Shown: positions 55,140-64,000, counted from the first letter of the stretch. The stretch: DNA of 64,000 nucleotides from Domibacillus indicus (GCF_023715895.1 NZ_JAMBOO010000007.1:97987-161986), one strand, 5' to 3'. The notes: generated by a model from the letters alone, not told the origin. Program-made: numbers and translations.

Positions 55140-55344
55140 TTAAACAGTCCTGATCTTGCCCGCCTTTGTTTTCCTGCAGTATGCCGTCGCTCCGTAAGAA
55201 ACAAATCCCTCACCTTTACAGTAGGTATCACATCTTTCTTTCCATTCGCCTGTCAGCTTGCTGGTGACTGTCCAGTGTTCCTCTTGTGTATGCAAGTACC
55301 AATCCGTGGACGAACAGGTAAATTCAATTGTTACTAAATAAATA
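55140..55344 (-). pseudogene. C-terminal fragment of a cysteine-containing protein
   Basis: Minus-strand frame without a start codon reading I-E-F-T-C-S-S-T-D-W-Y-L-H-T ... R-C-D-T-Y-C-K-G-E-G-F ... A-Y-C-R-K-T-K. Four cysteines suggest an exported disulfide domain. Cut off at its 5' side by the terminator hairpin at 55359-55401. Confidence 0.45.
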
Positions 55345-55358
55345 GAACCAAATAAAAA

Positions 55359-55401
55359 AGCTGTTTCAGAAATGGCCTTTCCGCCGGTTTCTGAAACAGC
55401 T
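55359..55401 (-). terminator. terminator of the purine catabolism operon
   Basis: 14-bp stem AGCTGTTTCAGAAA / TTTCTGAAACAGCT, followed on the minus strand by T6; 11 bp after the FAH-family gene. Confidence 0.9.
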
Positions 55402-55411
55402 CCTTATTTTC

Positions 55412-56278
55412 TTATTTGCGCTTTTTGACTGGATTTGTTAAACGGGGGAACCCGGTGATCCGGCACTCGATGGCATCCCCTTCACGGATGATAGCCGATC
55501 CCGGTGTTCCGGTTAAAATCATATCTCCTGGCTGAAGCGTCATGATTTTCGAGAAAAAGGAGACGATAAAAGCCGGTGAGTACATCATATTGGCAATGAC
55601 GTTTTCGTGACAGACTGAGCCGTTTAGTACGGTTTCAACTTTAATTGAAGCCAGATCCGTCACTTCATCCGATGTGATCAAATACGGGCCAAAGCTGCAA
55701 AACGTATTAAAGCTTTTTGCCCGCTGGAGAAAACGGGGATTTTGATTTTGGATATCTTTTGCAGTCATATCCAGGCTGGCGGTAAAGCCCGCAATTACAT
55801 CCCAAAAATCAGCTTCTTCTACATTTTCGCATGTTTTGCCTATCACGATAGCCAGTTCCGCTTCCCCCGATACATTGGGCGACTGTGGCGGAATTTGAAT
55901 CGCTTCACCTGGACCAATTAAACTGGAATTTGGCTTCATAAAAATAACCGGCTCTTCTTCGGGAGGCTTGCCTGATAACTCTAATGCTTTTTCCATGTAA
56001 TTCATGCCGACCCCGAATACTTTTTCCGGATGGCGGAATAACGGAGCAAATGACACAGCATCCAGTGCAAAGCCATTTAGCGTTTGAAGCCGGGTACGGC
56101 CTTCTTGCTGGTACCAGCTCCTTACCTCATCCAGCTCCCCTTTTTGCAAAAGAAGAAGCAGGTCTTCACTCCACTGTTTTCCCGCAGCTTCGTTCACATG
56201 GCTCATCAAATAAACCGTTTCCTGCTCAATCAATACCGCTTTTTCGTAGCCTTCGTTGTAAATCGCAGCAAGTTTCAT
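55412..56278 (-). CDS. fumarylacetoacetate hydrolase (FAH) family protein
   Basis: 288 residues from the ATG at 56278 (GGGGAGG upstream), overlapping the amidase stop by 4 bp. FAH fold: G-V-G-M-N-Y, the metal ligand pattern S-G-E-A-E-L-A-I-V-I-G, T-A-S-L-D-M-T-A and the C-terminal T-G-T-P-G-S-A. Family members hydrolyse or decarboxylate C-C bonds of acylpyruvate-like compounds. Being last in a purine-degradation unit it may act on a ureidoglycolate- or oxo-acid-type intermediate; that is inference. Confidence 0.85.
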   Translation of the reverse strand: MKLAAIYNEGYEKAVLIEQETVYLMSHVNEAAGKQWSEDLLLLLQKGELDEVRSWYQQEGRTRLQTLNGFALDAVSFAPLFRHPEKVFGVGMNYMEKALELSGKPPEEEPVIFMKPNSSLIGPGEAIQIPPQSPNVSGEAELAIVIGKTCENVEEADFWDVIAGFTASLDMTAKDIQNQNPRFLQRAKSFNTFCSFGPYLITSDEVTDLASIKVETVLNGSVCHENVIANMMYSPAFIVSFFSKIMTLQPGDMILTGTPGSAIIREGDAIECRITGFPRLTNPVKKRK

Positions 56279-57468
56279 CCTTTTACTTCCTCCCCGCTGC
56301 ACGCTTGGACAAAAGCAGAAGCCCATTGGATCAACCGCCTGTCTTGATGTCTTCCAGCGATCACGGATAATCCAACTGGCAGGCCGCCGGCTTCTGTCAG
56401 GGGCAGCGTTATTTGAGGCAGGCCGGCAAGACCCGCGATACAGGTTAGCTGCATTGTTTTAGCACGGTACTGTTCCGCAGCTTCCCCATGTAAATTCAAA
56501 AGCGGGGCAGGACCTGGCGCCGTTGGAATGATTAAAAGCGCGTCATCTTTTAACAGTTCGTCCATACGCTGCTGAATGTCCTTCCGCTTATCGAGCTGGC
56601 CCTGGCACTCCGCTTTCTTTAGAGTGCCGGCCATTTGAAACCTCTCCGCAATACCCGGCCCGAATACTGGCTGCTCTTTCGTAATCCATGAACCGTGTTC
56701 TTCCCAAATTTCCAGCGCTTGAATCGTCCGGAACACTTCTGTCCAGGCCGCTAACCCTTCTTCTGCAACCCGGACATGCTCCACATGGTTCGTTTGTTTT
56801 TCTGCTGCCGGCAGCAGACGTCGCAGTGCCGCTTTCGTTTCGGTATCCGGCAGTGCCCACGCCTCTTCTTCTATTAAAATACGTTGGAATGGATTTTTTT
56901 TATCAGAAGCAGGAAGCAGGACATCGCCTGCCTGGGCAAGCAGATTTAGATCCTGTGCCATCCAGCCGACCGTATCAAAGCTTTTGGCCAGCGGAATCAC
57001 GCCGCTTATATCGACAGCGCCATGTGTCGGCCGAATGCCATACAAGCCGCAGTATGAAGATGGAATGCGGACCGAGCCGCCTGTATCAGTTCCAATGGCA
57101 AAATCCACAAGCCCGGCCGCCGCGGCAGCAGCAGAGCCGCTTGAAGAGCCGCCTGGAATGCGGTCCGGCGCTTTCGGGTTCACCGGCGTTCCGTAATGCG
57201 CATTTTCACCGTTCAAGCTGTACATCAGTTCATCCGTCTGAAGAGTACCTGTAAGGGCGGCCCCTGCATCAACCAGTTTTCGAATCGAATCTGCTGTTTC
57301 CTCCGCCGGCTCGTGCGTCCGGAGCCAGTCTGGATTGCCTGCACTGCTTGTATATCCTTTGATGGAAAACACATCTTTGACCGCAAAGGTACGGCCATCG
57401 AGTGCTCCTTTTCCAGTCGGTACAAGCTTGATTTCTTGATCGATAAACGCATTCCATTGATCATTCAT
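56275..57468 (-). CDS. amidase signature family hydrolase
   Basis: 397 residues from the ATG at 57468 (GGGGAGG upstream). Amidase triad: K in F-A-V-K-D-V-F, cis-Ser in G-G-S-S-S-G-S-A and nucleophile S in G-T-D-T-G-G-S-V-R-I-P. It releases ammonia from an amide; within this cluster candidates are oxamate-, ureido- or allophanate-like compounds. Overlaps the NCS2 permease start region by 8 bp. Confidence 0.88.
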   Translation of the reverse strand: MNDQWNAFIDQEIKLVPTGKGALDGRTFAVKDVFSIKGYTSSAGNPDWLRTHEPAEETADSIRKLVDAGAALTGTLQTDELMYSLNGENAHYGTPVNPKAPDRIPGGSSSGSAAAAAAGLVDFAIGTDTGGSVRIPSSYCGLYGIRPTHGAVDISGVIPLAKSFDTVGWMAQDLNLLAQAGDVLLPASDKKNPFQRILIEEEAWALPDTETKAALRRLLPAAEKQTNHVEHVRVAEEGLAAWTEVFRTIQALEIWEEHGSWITKEQPVFGPGIAERFQMAGTLKKAECQGQLDKRKDIQQRMDELLKDDALLIIPTAPGPAPLLNLHGEAAEQYRAKTMQLTCIAGLAGLPQITLPLTEAGGLPVGLSVIAGRHQDRRLIQWASAFVQACSGEEVKG

Positions 57469-58813
57469 TTTGATACGCCTCCCCTTTAATAAGTTTGAAA
57501 CGCCTGCTTTGTTTCCGCTTACGTTCCTTAAAGCGGCTGTTCTCCAGCACAAGCGACAGTAAAATCCCGATCAGCAGGCCGTTGCTGACGAGCGGCCGGA
57601 TAAAAGCCGGAAATGAAAGAAAATATTCCGTAGGGAAAAATAGAAAAATAATACCGATAAACAGTGGCGCAGCCACCCGGTACAGGTTGGCCGGTGTCAT
57701 CTCAATCTGAGCAAAGTAACCGAGCGCGGTTTGCAGCAAGCGCATATACGCAACAAGCAGCGCGGCACTGCCGACGCTTAAAGGCATTTGCGCCATTAAA
57801 TGGCCCACCGCCGGAATGATCCCCATGATGATAAAGAAGATACCTCCAAGAATAAACGGCAGCCTCTCCAAAATGCGCGTTTGATGCAAAAAACCAATGG
57901 ACGACACGTATGGAGCGTATGGCACCATGCCGAAGACACCAGAGACCATGGTAAACACACCTGAAATCGTGAAAGAACGACGGTACTGCCGGTTCCCTGT
58001 TTCATCCTGATACATCGAGTCGGTTCCTTTTAAGGCACCAAATGTATTCGATAGATTCAGCATACCAGCAACGACAGCTGTCATGATAATGCCAGCATCA
58101 AAAGACAGATCCCCAAGAAGAAACAAGCCAAAAGCAGGATCGCTGCTCATACCGGCGGTTTCTCCTGAAGCTGAAAACAGGGCTTCATATACAATCCAGC
58201 CGACGATAATGCTGATCAGAAGCGAATAGCGGCTGATGCTTGGATGTCCTTTTACACTGAGCAAAATCGTAAACAGGACGATGGCGCATGACAGTAAAAA
58301 AACAGGAACATCAATCTGCGGCGCGGCTTCGCCGGTGCTAAAGGGGAGCCCGAGCATCCCTTTTAAAAAAATCGTATTCAGCCGGACGGCCAGCAAAAAC
58401 GTAAAGACGGCCATAACACCGGCATTGAACCATTTGGCGATATGAGCGGATAAGCCGGATAAGCCGACCAGCACCGTGATCAGTCCAGACAAAACAATGC
58501 CGGCTGAAATACTGCCTCCCAGCACTGAGAGAGGAATCCCTTGTGCGGGTGCTATGTAGCACATACTTAAAATAACGCCCCACCAAAGACCTGACTGCCC
58601 TTCCATAATCGAACGGCGATGGCCAAACAAGGCTTGTACAATACAAGCGAGTCCTGTAAAAATAAAAGAAAGCTGAAGGAGCGCTACTATTTTCCCCTGC
58701 TCCAGCTCAAATGCACTTCCAATCGTAATCGGGATGACGACTGTATTTGTAAAAAGAAAAAACAGCCATTGCATACCCGCGGTCCAATGTTTTACCTTCA
58801 TCCATTCCCGCAT
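57461..58813 (-). CDS. NCS2-type purine/uracil permease
   Basis: 450 residues from the ATG at 58813 (AAGGTG upstream), about 12 helices. Resembles the YwdJ/xanthine branch of NCS2 more than the AzgA branch at 3.2-4.6 kb (no T-E-x-x-A-G-x-T-T-F start). Likely brings a purine, urate or allantoin-type substrate to the catabolic enzymes encoded around it. Confidence 0.82.
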   Translation of the reverse strand: MREWMKVKHWTAGMQWLFFLFTNTVVIPITIGSAFELEQGKIVALLQLSFIFTGLACIVQALFGHRRSIMEGQSGLWWGVILSMCYIAPAQGIPLSVLGGSISAGIVLSGLITVLVGLSGLSAHIAKWFNAGVMAVFTFLLAVRLNTIFLKGMLGLPFSTGEAAPQIDVPVFLLSCAIVLFTILLSVKGHPSISRYSLLISIIVGWIVYEALFSASGETAGMSSDPAFGLFLLGDLSFDAGIIMTAVVAGMLNLSNTFGALKGTDSMYQDETGNRQYRRSFTISGVFTMVSGVFGMVPYAPYVSSIGFLHQTRILERLPFILGGIFFIIMGIIPAVGHLMAQMPLSVGSAALLVAYMRLLQTALGYFAQIEMTPANLYRVAAPLFIGIIFLFFPTEYFLSFPAFIRPLVSNGLLIGILLSLVLENSRFKERKRKQSRRFKLIKGEAYQNE

Positions 58814-58840
58814 ATCTTCACCTTCTTTTCCAAGCAAAAG

Positions 58841-58898
58841 AGTAAGAAGCCGGCTTCCACCATAAACAAACTATGGACACGGGCCGGCTTCTTATTAC
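58841..58898 (-). terminator. hairpin after pucG
   Basis: AGTAAGAAGCCGGC / GCCGGCTTCTTATT, 28-nt loop. On the minus strand it follows pucG at once and precedes the permease gene; without a T run, so perhaps a partial terminator or processing site dividing the cluster. Confidence 0.5.
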
Positions 58899-60142
58899 AT
58901 CATAACTTTTTCAGCAGCCGCTGTCTCGTACACATTTAGCGCAGCCTGCAGTGCTTCTCCTCTTTGAACAACGGCGCCATTCCGGATCAATGCGGCTTCA
59001 AGGCCAGATAATACAGCAAATACATTCTCTTTCCGGCAGCTGTATCCCATTGCGCCAATACGCCAGATTTTTCCGTGGAGCGGACCGAATGAGCTGGCAA
59101 TTTCAATTCCAAACTGCTCAAGCAGCATAGACCGAACAGCTTCTCCATCGATACCTTCTGGAATGTTCACACATGTGACCACTGGCAGTTTCCATGGCAC
59201 ATCGTTGAACAGCGTCAGCCCCATGGCTTTAATTCCCTCCATGATCGCTTTTTCATGAAGGCGGTGGCGGGCAAAACGCGCTTCAAGACCTTCTTCAAGC
59301 ACAACACGGGCGCCTTCCCGAAGTGCATAAAGCATAGACGTCGCTTCCGTATGGTGGTTCAGACGGCGTGGTCCCCAGTAGTCCTGCAGCTGGCTTAAAT
59401 CGAAGTAATTACTTTGAATAGGATGCAGGACATTTTCTGCATCTTCCGCTGTCCGTACGCCTCTTTCCACTTTTTTACGGGAAGCGAGAATTTTCTCGAC
59501 GCGCTCATTGTACGTAATCGGCGCCATACCAGATGGCACAGAAAAACACTTTTGCGTCCCTCCAATAACCGCATCAAGCTGCCACTCATCCACTTTCACT
59601 TCGGTTCCGGCAATGGTTGCAACTGCGTCTACGATAGAGATAATGCCCATTTCGCGGCAGGCTTTCCCGACTTTATCAAGCGGCTGCATGCATCCTGTTG
59701 ACGTTTCGCCATGCACAATGGCCAATACTTTCGGTTTTACACGCTCTAACACTTCAATAATTTCATCTTGGTCAAATACCTGGCCCCACTCTGTTTCAAT
59801 GGTATGAATTTCAGCACCATTGCGCTCTGCAATTTCCGTCAGCAGATGGCCGAACCGTCCAAAGATCGGAATTAAAACTTTATCTCCTGGTGCCAGCACA
59901 CTCGTTAATACCGCTTCAAGGCCTGAGCGGGATGTTCCGTCGATTGGAAACGCCCATTGGTTTTTTGTCTGAAATACCTGGCGCAGCATCTCCATCGTTT
60001 CATTCATAATGTGAGTAAAAGCCGGATCAAACTGGCCTAGAATCGGTGTACTCATGGCACGAAGCACCCGTGGATCTGCTTCAACTGGTCCCGGTGTCAT
60101 GATTGTACGTAAAGGTGTATTTAATTCACGATATCCCGTCAT
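58895..60142 (-). CDS. pucG: (S)-ureidoglycine-glyoxylate aminotransferase
   Basis: 415 residues, AGGAGG upstream of the ATG. Class V PLP aminotransferase: T-P-G-P-V near the N-terminus, H-G-E-T-S-T-G, D-A-V-A-T and the PLP lysine in G-G-T-Q-K-C-F-S. In B. subtilis PucG moves the amino group of ureidoglycine to glyoxylate, giving glycine. Follows the allantoate amidohydrolase gene by 13 bp, so the two steps are co-expressed. Confidence 0.93.
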   Translation of the reverse strand: MTGYRELNTPLRTIMTPGPVEADPRVLRAMSTPILGQFDPAFTHIMNETMEMLRQVFQTKNQWAFPIDGTSRSGLEAVLTSVLAPGDKVLIPIFGRFGHLLTEIAERNGAEIHTIETEWGQVFDQDEIIEVLERVKPKVLAIVHGETSTGCMQPLDKVGKACREMGIISIVDAVATIAGTEVKVDEWQLDAVIGGTQKCFSVPSGMAPITYNERVEKILASRKKVERGVRTAEDAENVLHPIQSNYFDLSQLQDYWGPRRLNHHTEATSMLYALREGARVVLEEGLEARFARHRLHEKAIMEGIKAMGLTLFNDVPWKLPVVTCVNIPEGIDGEAVRSMLLEQFGIEIASSFGPLHGKIWRIGAMGYSCRKENVFAVLSGLEAALIRNGAVVQRGEALQAALNVYETAAAEKVMM

Positions 60143-60155
60143 CTTGTTTTCCTCC

Positions 60156-61397
60156 TTAGTAAGCTAACTCGTATAACGTCTTTTTTAACAGCTGGACTCC
60201 CTGTTCCAAGTCTTCCGATTTTGTATATTCATCCGGTGAATGACTGATCCCCCGGTGGCTCGGCACAAACAATAAAGAGGTCGGCACATACTGGCCAAAC
60301 ACTTGAGAATCATGTCCTGCACCGCTTGTCATCACTTTGTAAGGAATCTGCTCTCTTTCTAAAATGTCAGTCGACAGCGCACTCAGCTTCTGACACATCG
60401 GCACCGGTTTTTCATTCATCCAGTTTTCAATGTGAATACCTGTCTGGTGCACCTGACAGATTTGCTCAAAGGTTTCGAAAATAGCAGTGCTGAACGATTC
60501 CAGCAACGGTTCCTCGCTATGGCGAATATCGACTGAAAACACGACTTCACGGGCAATGACGTTTGGAATGTTTGGTTTAATCTCCATCCTGCCAACGGTC
60601 GCGACGAGGTCCGGGTCGGTTTTCTTTGCCTGTTCGATCAGCGTTTGAGTAAGCGCGGCCGCTGTGTAAACCGCGTCTTTTCGGTACGGCATCGGTGTCG
60701 TGCCCGCATGATTACTTTCTCCTGTAATCGTTACGTTATAGCGGCGCTGTCCGACAATGTGGCTGACGACGCCCACTGCTTTTCCTTCCCGCTCCAGTAC
60801 CTCTCCCTGCTCAATGTGAAGTTCAATAAAACAATCCAGATCATCCCGTTTTGCTTTGCGGAAGTGTCCAAGACCAAATCCCGCCGCATTCATCGCTTCT
60901 GTAAACGTTGTGCCAGATGAGTCTTTCAGTTCTTGGATATGCTCCTCTTTCCGCAGTCCTGTAATGTTTCCCGATCCCCAATATGTGAGGGGAAAACGGC
61001 TTCCTTCTTCTTCGCAAAGCGACACCACTTCGATCGTTTGCTTCGGCTGCCCGTACTGCTTAAAGAGTGACTTCAATGCCAGTATACCGGCCACAATGCC
61101 ATACGCCCCATCATATTTACCGCCATCTGCCACTGTATCAATATGGGAACCGGTTAAAATCACAGCGTCCGTTTTTTCGGCCCCTTCCAAGCGCCCATAA
61201 AGATTTCCGGCATCGTCAAAATAAGAAACAAGTCCGGCAGCTTCCATTTCTTTTTGAAGCGCCTGTTGGGCTTCCTGCCATTTTTGATCGTATAAAAGGC
61301 GGGTAACGCCGCCTCTTTCGGTCTGCCCGTAACGAGCCAGCCATTCTGTCATTTCATAGGCCGTTTTCATTTCGATAGGCGGATCCGTTTTAATCAT
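60156..61397 (-). CDS. pucF: allantoate amidohydrolase (M20 family)
   Basis: 413 residues from the ATG at 61397 (GCGGGGGG 6 nt upstream; 61403 is the alternative). M20 metal site: G-S-H-I-D-T-V, D-G-A-Y-G and C-E-E-E-G-S-R-F. A substrate-side marker is S-N-H-A-G-T-T-P-M. It hydrolyses allantoate to ureidoglycine, ammonia and CO2, in the cytoplasm, supplying PucG. First gene of the minus-strand puc unit. Confidence 0.92.
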   Translation of the reverse strand: MIKTDPPIEMKTAYEMTEWLARYGQTERGGVTRLLYDQKWQEAQQALQKEMEAAGLVSYFDDAGNLYGRLEGAEKTDAVILTGSHIDTVADGGKYDGAYGIVAGILALKSLFKQYGQPKQTIEVVSLCEEEGSRFPLTYWGSGNITGLRKEEHIQELKDSSGTTFTEAMNAAGFGLGHFRKAKRDDLDCFIELHIEQGEVLEREGKAVGVVSHIVGQRRYNVTITGESNHAGTTPMPYRKDAVYTAAALTQTLIEQAKKTDPDLVATVGRMEIKPNIPNVIAREVVFSVDIRHSEEPLLESFSTAIFETFEQICQVHQTGIHIENWMNEKPVPMCQKLSALSTDILEREQIPYKVMTSGAGHDSQVFGQYVPTSLLFVPSHRGISHSPDEYTKSEDLEQGVQLLKKTLYELAY

Positions 61398-61544
61398 ATC
61401 CATCCCCCCGCTCTTTTCTTGTGTAATTTTATTGTAATCGAACGATAAATGAAAAACATTCATAAAAATGTAGAAAATTCTCTTGTTTTATTGTTTAATC
61501 TAACTAAAAGATCAACCTATTTGAACATCAAGGAGAGAACGAAC

Positions 61545-63158
61545 ATGTTCATGAAAGATTTACTGAATCTCCCTGTCTTCTCCGGCGCGGTTGTGGCCGG
61601 AGGGCGGGAAGGATTGGACCGTGAAGTAAATACGGTTAACATGATGGACGCTCCCGATATCGTTTCTTATTTGAAACCTAATGAGCTGCTGGTTACGACG
61701 GCTTTTCATTTAAAAGACAACCCCTCTTCCCTGTCGGAGCTGCTGGAGGAAATGCACAAGCAGGGCTGTGCCGGCCTCGGCATTAAAACGAAACGCTTTT
61801 TACATCACATTCCGGAAGAAGCGGTTGAACTTGCCGACCGATACGAGATGCCGCTGGTTGATATACCTTTTGAAACATCTCTTGGAGATATTGTCCATCA
61901 ATCCTTAAGCTGCATTTTGGATATGCGGACAACCGAACTTCACCAGGCAATGAAAACACACCAGCAATTTACCAACTTTATTCTGAACGGGCAGGGGCTC
62001 GATAAAATTCTTCAAAGCCTGTCCGGCTTAATCGGGGACCAGGTCACCTTGCTTAATCACCAGCTGCGCCCGTTTTACAGCACAGGCGATTTAGGGGATC
62101 CGTTTTACTCGTTGTTTGCCGGCATGGGTGCTCATTTGCCAAAAGCCGGTTTAACCGCTTTTTCGCTTCGAGACAGCGAAATCCAAAAAACCTTTACGCT
62201 GTTTCCGATCTACACGCATAAAAAACAGCCGAGCTACCTTGCTGTTCACCGGTTTATCCCGCCGACAGACCGTTCTGCGGTTTTAACGGTGGAGCAAGCT
62301 GCCAACGTGATTGCATTTGAGCTCATGAAAGAAAATGCGCTCAAACAAAAAACACAGCGGCTTCGAAATGAATTTTTTACAAACTTTATGAACGGGGCTT
62401 TTTCTTCGTCTGAAGAAATCCTTAACCGGGCGAAAGAGTTTGGTCTGTCGAATGAAAACCGCTATTTCTGTGCAGCCGGCCGTATAGATCAATCAGAAAA
62501 AAGTTTTTCTCTTGCCGAGCACCAATGGGAATCCGAGCTGATTTACGATACGATTGATGAAGACATACAGGGAACCGGAGAAAACATGCAGCTGTTTGCT
62601 TCAGAGGATAAGTTTGTGATTCTGATGGAGGCGAGAGGGAATTGGAAGAACAGTGAAGAAAGCTTCGTTTCTTTTTTAAAAGCGGTCCAGTCATCGGTTG
62701 GAACACTGTTGCAAAAAACGATTTCTTTTGGCATCAGCACGTATGCCGAACAGCTGCTGCGGCTTCCAGAAGCTTATAAAGAATCCGTAAATGCGCTTTA
62801 TTACGGGGCTATGCTCGGCAGTACTGGATTCATAGAGTCCTATCAGCCAAAAGAAGTGTCCGAGATTTTGCGGATGATTCCGTACGAGCAAATGAAGCAG
62901 TTTTACCACAATACATTCCAGGCACTCGTGGACGAACCGAAAAAAGATTATGATCTGTTAATGCAGACACTGTCGGTTTATTTAGAGTCGCACTGCCAGC
63001 TGTCCGAAACCGCGAAGCGTTTGTTTATCCACCGCAACACGGTTATTTACCGGCTGGAAAAATGCGAGGAGCTGCTCGGCCGCAGCTTAAAAGACCCCGA
63101 ACAGACGCTGTGCCTCCGGCTTGCTTTTCGGATTAAGGCACTGCTGCAAAACAGCTAG
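61545..63158 (+). CDS. pucR: PucR-family transcriptional regulator
   Basis: 537 residues from the ATG at 61545 (AAGGAGAG upstream). The N-terminal PucR domain (about 1-120) carries the V-N-M-M-D-A-P-D and E-L-L-V-T-T-A-F motifs, a GGDEF-like middle follows, and a C-terminal helix-turn-helix reads C-Q-L-S-E-T-A-K-R-L-F-I-H-R-N-T-V-I-Y-R-L. Activates purine catabolism on nitrogen limitation and allantoin-type signals. Divergent from pucF; their 147-bp gap should hold its operator. Confidence 0.92.
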   Translation: MFMKDLLNLPVFSGAVVAGGREGLDREVNTVNMMDAPDIVSYLKPNELLVTTAFHLKDNPSSLSELLEEMHKQGCAGLGIKTKRFLHHIPEEAVELADRYEMPLVDIPFETSLGDIVHQSLSCILDMRTTELHQAMKTHQQFTNFILNGQGLDKILQSLSGLIGDQVTLLNHQLRPFYSTGDLGDPFYSLFAGMGAHLPKAGLTAFSLRDSEIQKTFTLFPIYTHKKQPSYLAVHRFIPPTDRSAVLTVEQAANVIAFELMKENALKQKTQRLRNEFFTNFMNGAFSSSEEILNRAKEFGLSNENRYFCAAGRIDQSEKSFSLAEHQWESELIYDTIDEDIQGTGENMQLFASEDKFVILMEARGNWKNSEESFVSFLKAVQSSVGTLLQKTISFGISTYAEQLLRLPEAYKESVNALYYGAMLGSTGFIESYQPKEVSEILRMIPYEQMKQFYHNTFQALVDEPKKDYDLLMQTLSVYLESHCQLSETAKRLFIHRNTVIYRLEKCEELLGRSLKDPEQTLCLRLAFRIKALLQNS

Positions 63159-63196
63159 CGGACTATTATTTTATTTAATCTGTTCTTTAATTGAAC

Positions 63197-64000
63197 AAAA
63201 AATTAGCGCCGCATTCCCCTTCAAAATCTCCGATTTAGTGGGGGTTAGGCGCTAAGGTCTTTATTCTCCTTGTTCTTCTATATATTCTTTATTACATCGA
63301 TTGCCGATTCTTACTTATCATCACTCATACTGAATCCCTTTTCGTTTTACAATTGATTTCCATTTTGATACGATCAACCTATCATACGGACTAAAAAATG
63401 GAAAGGAGGTTTTGTTTATGAAAGTTGCGAAGTCGCTGTTGCACAAAATTACAAACCAGACGGAAATCTTTAATGCTACGCTAGATATTTACAATCACGC
63501 TTTAGCTTATGTGATTGAGATCATCGACAAAGAGTTTGATAATACCAACGACCTGACAACAAAGTCAATTGTGCCGGCAGTAGAAAAACTGATTCACGCA
63601 ACCAAATCAAACCCTCTTCCAAAATACAAAGAGTTTAACGAGCGTTTTTACAAGTTTCCTTCCTACTTCCGCAGAAGTGCCATTGCTTCTGCTTTTGGCA
63701 AGGTAAAGAGCTTCCGCTCTAACTATCAAAACTGGGAAAAAGAGCAGAAGCACGCTCTTTCCGAAGGAAAAAAATTCAAGAAACAGCCTCCGTGCCTGCA
63801 GGTGGAACACAAAGAATTCCCTGTTTTTTATAGAGGGAACATGTTCAACAAAACATCAGATACGACTGCACAAATCAAGGTATTCCACCAGAATGACTGG
63901 GTATGGGTAGATATCGAATTTAAAGAGCAGGACCACTACAAACGCGGTGTTTGGGAATGGAAAGAGAACAACCCTAAGCTGATTAAGCGGGGAAAGAAAT
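63197..64000 (+). mobile_element. tnpB-only element, family 2, copy 2 (cut by window edge)
   Basis: The first ~75 bp, with the TTAGCGCC hairpin, are identical to the copy at 21717, and TTGAAC precedes both. It lies just past pucR and continues beyond the window; the right end is not visible. Confidence 0.88.
63418..64000 (+). CDS. tnpB: TnpB-like nuclease, family 2, copy 2 (3' end outside window)
   Basis: 194 codons visible, ATG after GAAAGGAGG. Closely follows the copy at 21934 with scattered substitutions (e.g. N-H-A for N-D-A, N-N-T-N-D for D-D-T-K-R, P-C-L for P-R-L). Open throughout; RuvC residues lie beyond the edge, so its catalytic state is unknown. Confidence 0.88.
   Translation, partial: MKVAKSLLHKITNQTEIFNATLDIYNHALAYVIEIIDKEFDNTNDLTTKSIVPAVEKLIHATKSNPLPKYKEFNERFYKFPSYFRRSAIASAFGKVKSFRSNYQNWEKEQKHALSEGKKFKKQPPCLQVEHKEFPVFYRGNMFNKTSDTTAQIKVFHQNDWVWVDIEFKEQDHYKRGVWEWKENNPKLIKRGKK

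Noticed and set aside
7665..63999. A tnpA (Y1 transposase) gene for the tnpB elements
   Set aside because: No HUH-type protein was seen anywhere in the window; mobility must depend on a copy elsewhere.
1..64000. CRISPR array, rRNA, tRNA or prophage
   Set aside because: No regularly spaced repeats, tRNA-like cloverleaf, rRNA segments or phage structural genes were noticed on reading; a tRNAscan/Infernal run would be decisive.

Overview
The window reads as a chromosomal segment of a low-to-mid GC, Gram-positive, endospore-former-type bacterium of the Bacillaceae. The signs are strong AGGAGG-type ribosome binding sites, TTG/GTG starts, glycerol-phosphate wall teichoic acid (tag) genes, an SLH-domain surface protein, DUF3221 lipoproteins, an IDEAL-domain protein and a B. 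subtilis-like puc purine-degradation cluster. The genus cannot be fixed from sequence reading alone. No rRNA, tRNA, CRISPR array or prophage was seen.

Layout. 1-3.1 kb: end of an alkaline phosphatase gene, then a pair of P-loop GTPases. 3.2-4.75 kb: AzgA/PbuG-type purine permease with a clear sigma-A promoter and a leader terminator. 4.9-9.3 kb: DUF3221 proteins (one frameshifted), an SRPBCC protein, a SUKH (SMI1/KNR4) protein, and an unknown gene split by a tnpB element. 9.5-20.3 kb: EamA exporter with divergent AraC regulator, Tat-exported PhoX phosphatase, saccharopine-dehydrogenase-like enzyme, a large uncharacterised ORF and a run of small lipoproteins and membrane proteins. 20.5-28.2 kb: HAD phosphatase and a glucitol/sorbitol PTS operon (SorC-type regulator, gutM, IIC, IIB, IIA, dehydrogenase, FSA-type aldolase), whose last gene is split by a second kind of tnpB element. 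28.8-29.9 kb: PiT phosphate transporter. 30-38.2 kb: wall teichoic acid genes tagH, tagG, tagB, tagD (minus), tagF (plus), a GT2 glycosyltransferase and tagA (minus). 38.5-55 kb: SLH protein, TerC protein, LysM/beta-propeller protein, amino-acid permease, C39-like peptidase, diguanylate cyclase, two copies of a third tnpB element and several decayed genes. 55.4-63.2 kb: purine catabolism cluster (FAH-family hydrolase, amidase, NCS2 permease, PucG, allantoate amidohydrolase) divergent from PucR. 63.2-64 kb: second copy of the second tnpB element, cut by the window edge.

How the genes work together. Phosphate is a recurring theme: two exported phosphatases release phosphate, PiT imports it, and the tag genes spend glycerol phosphate on the wall polymer. 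The srl operon takes up and phosphorylates sorbitol and oxidises it to fructose-6-phosphate. The puc cluster imports purines or their products and degrades allantoate toward glyoxylate and ammonia under PucR.

The most interesting content is mobile. There are five tnpB loci (four full-length genes and one cut off by the right edge) in three families, none with a visible tnpA. Two have split host genes exactly, and removing the element in silico rejoins the codons with no target duplication. One family has kept the RuvC acidic residues but lost every cysteine of the zinc finger. Another family's 205-bp right end differs at about 7 positions between copies while its protein differs at about 50 of 359 residues, as expected if the right end encodes a functional guide RNA. 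Several small frameshifts sit at homopolymers and need checking against read data before they are taken as real gene loss.
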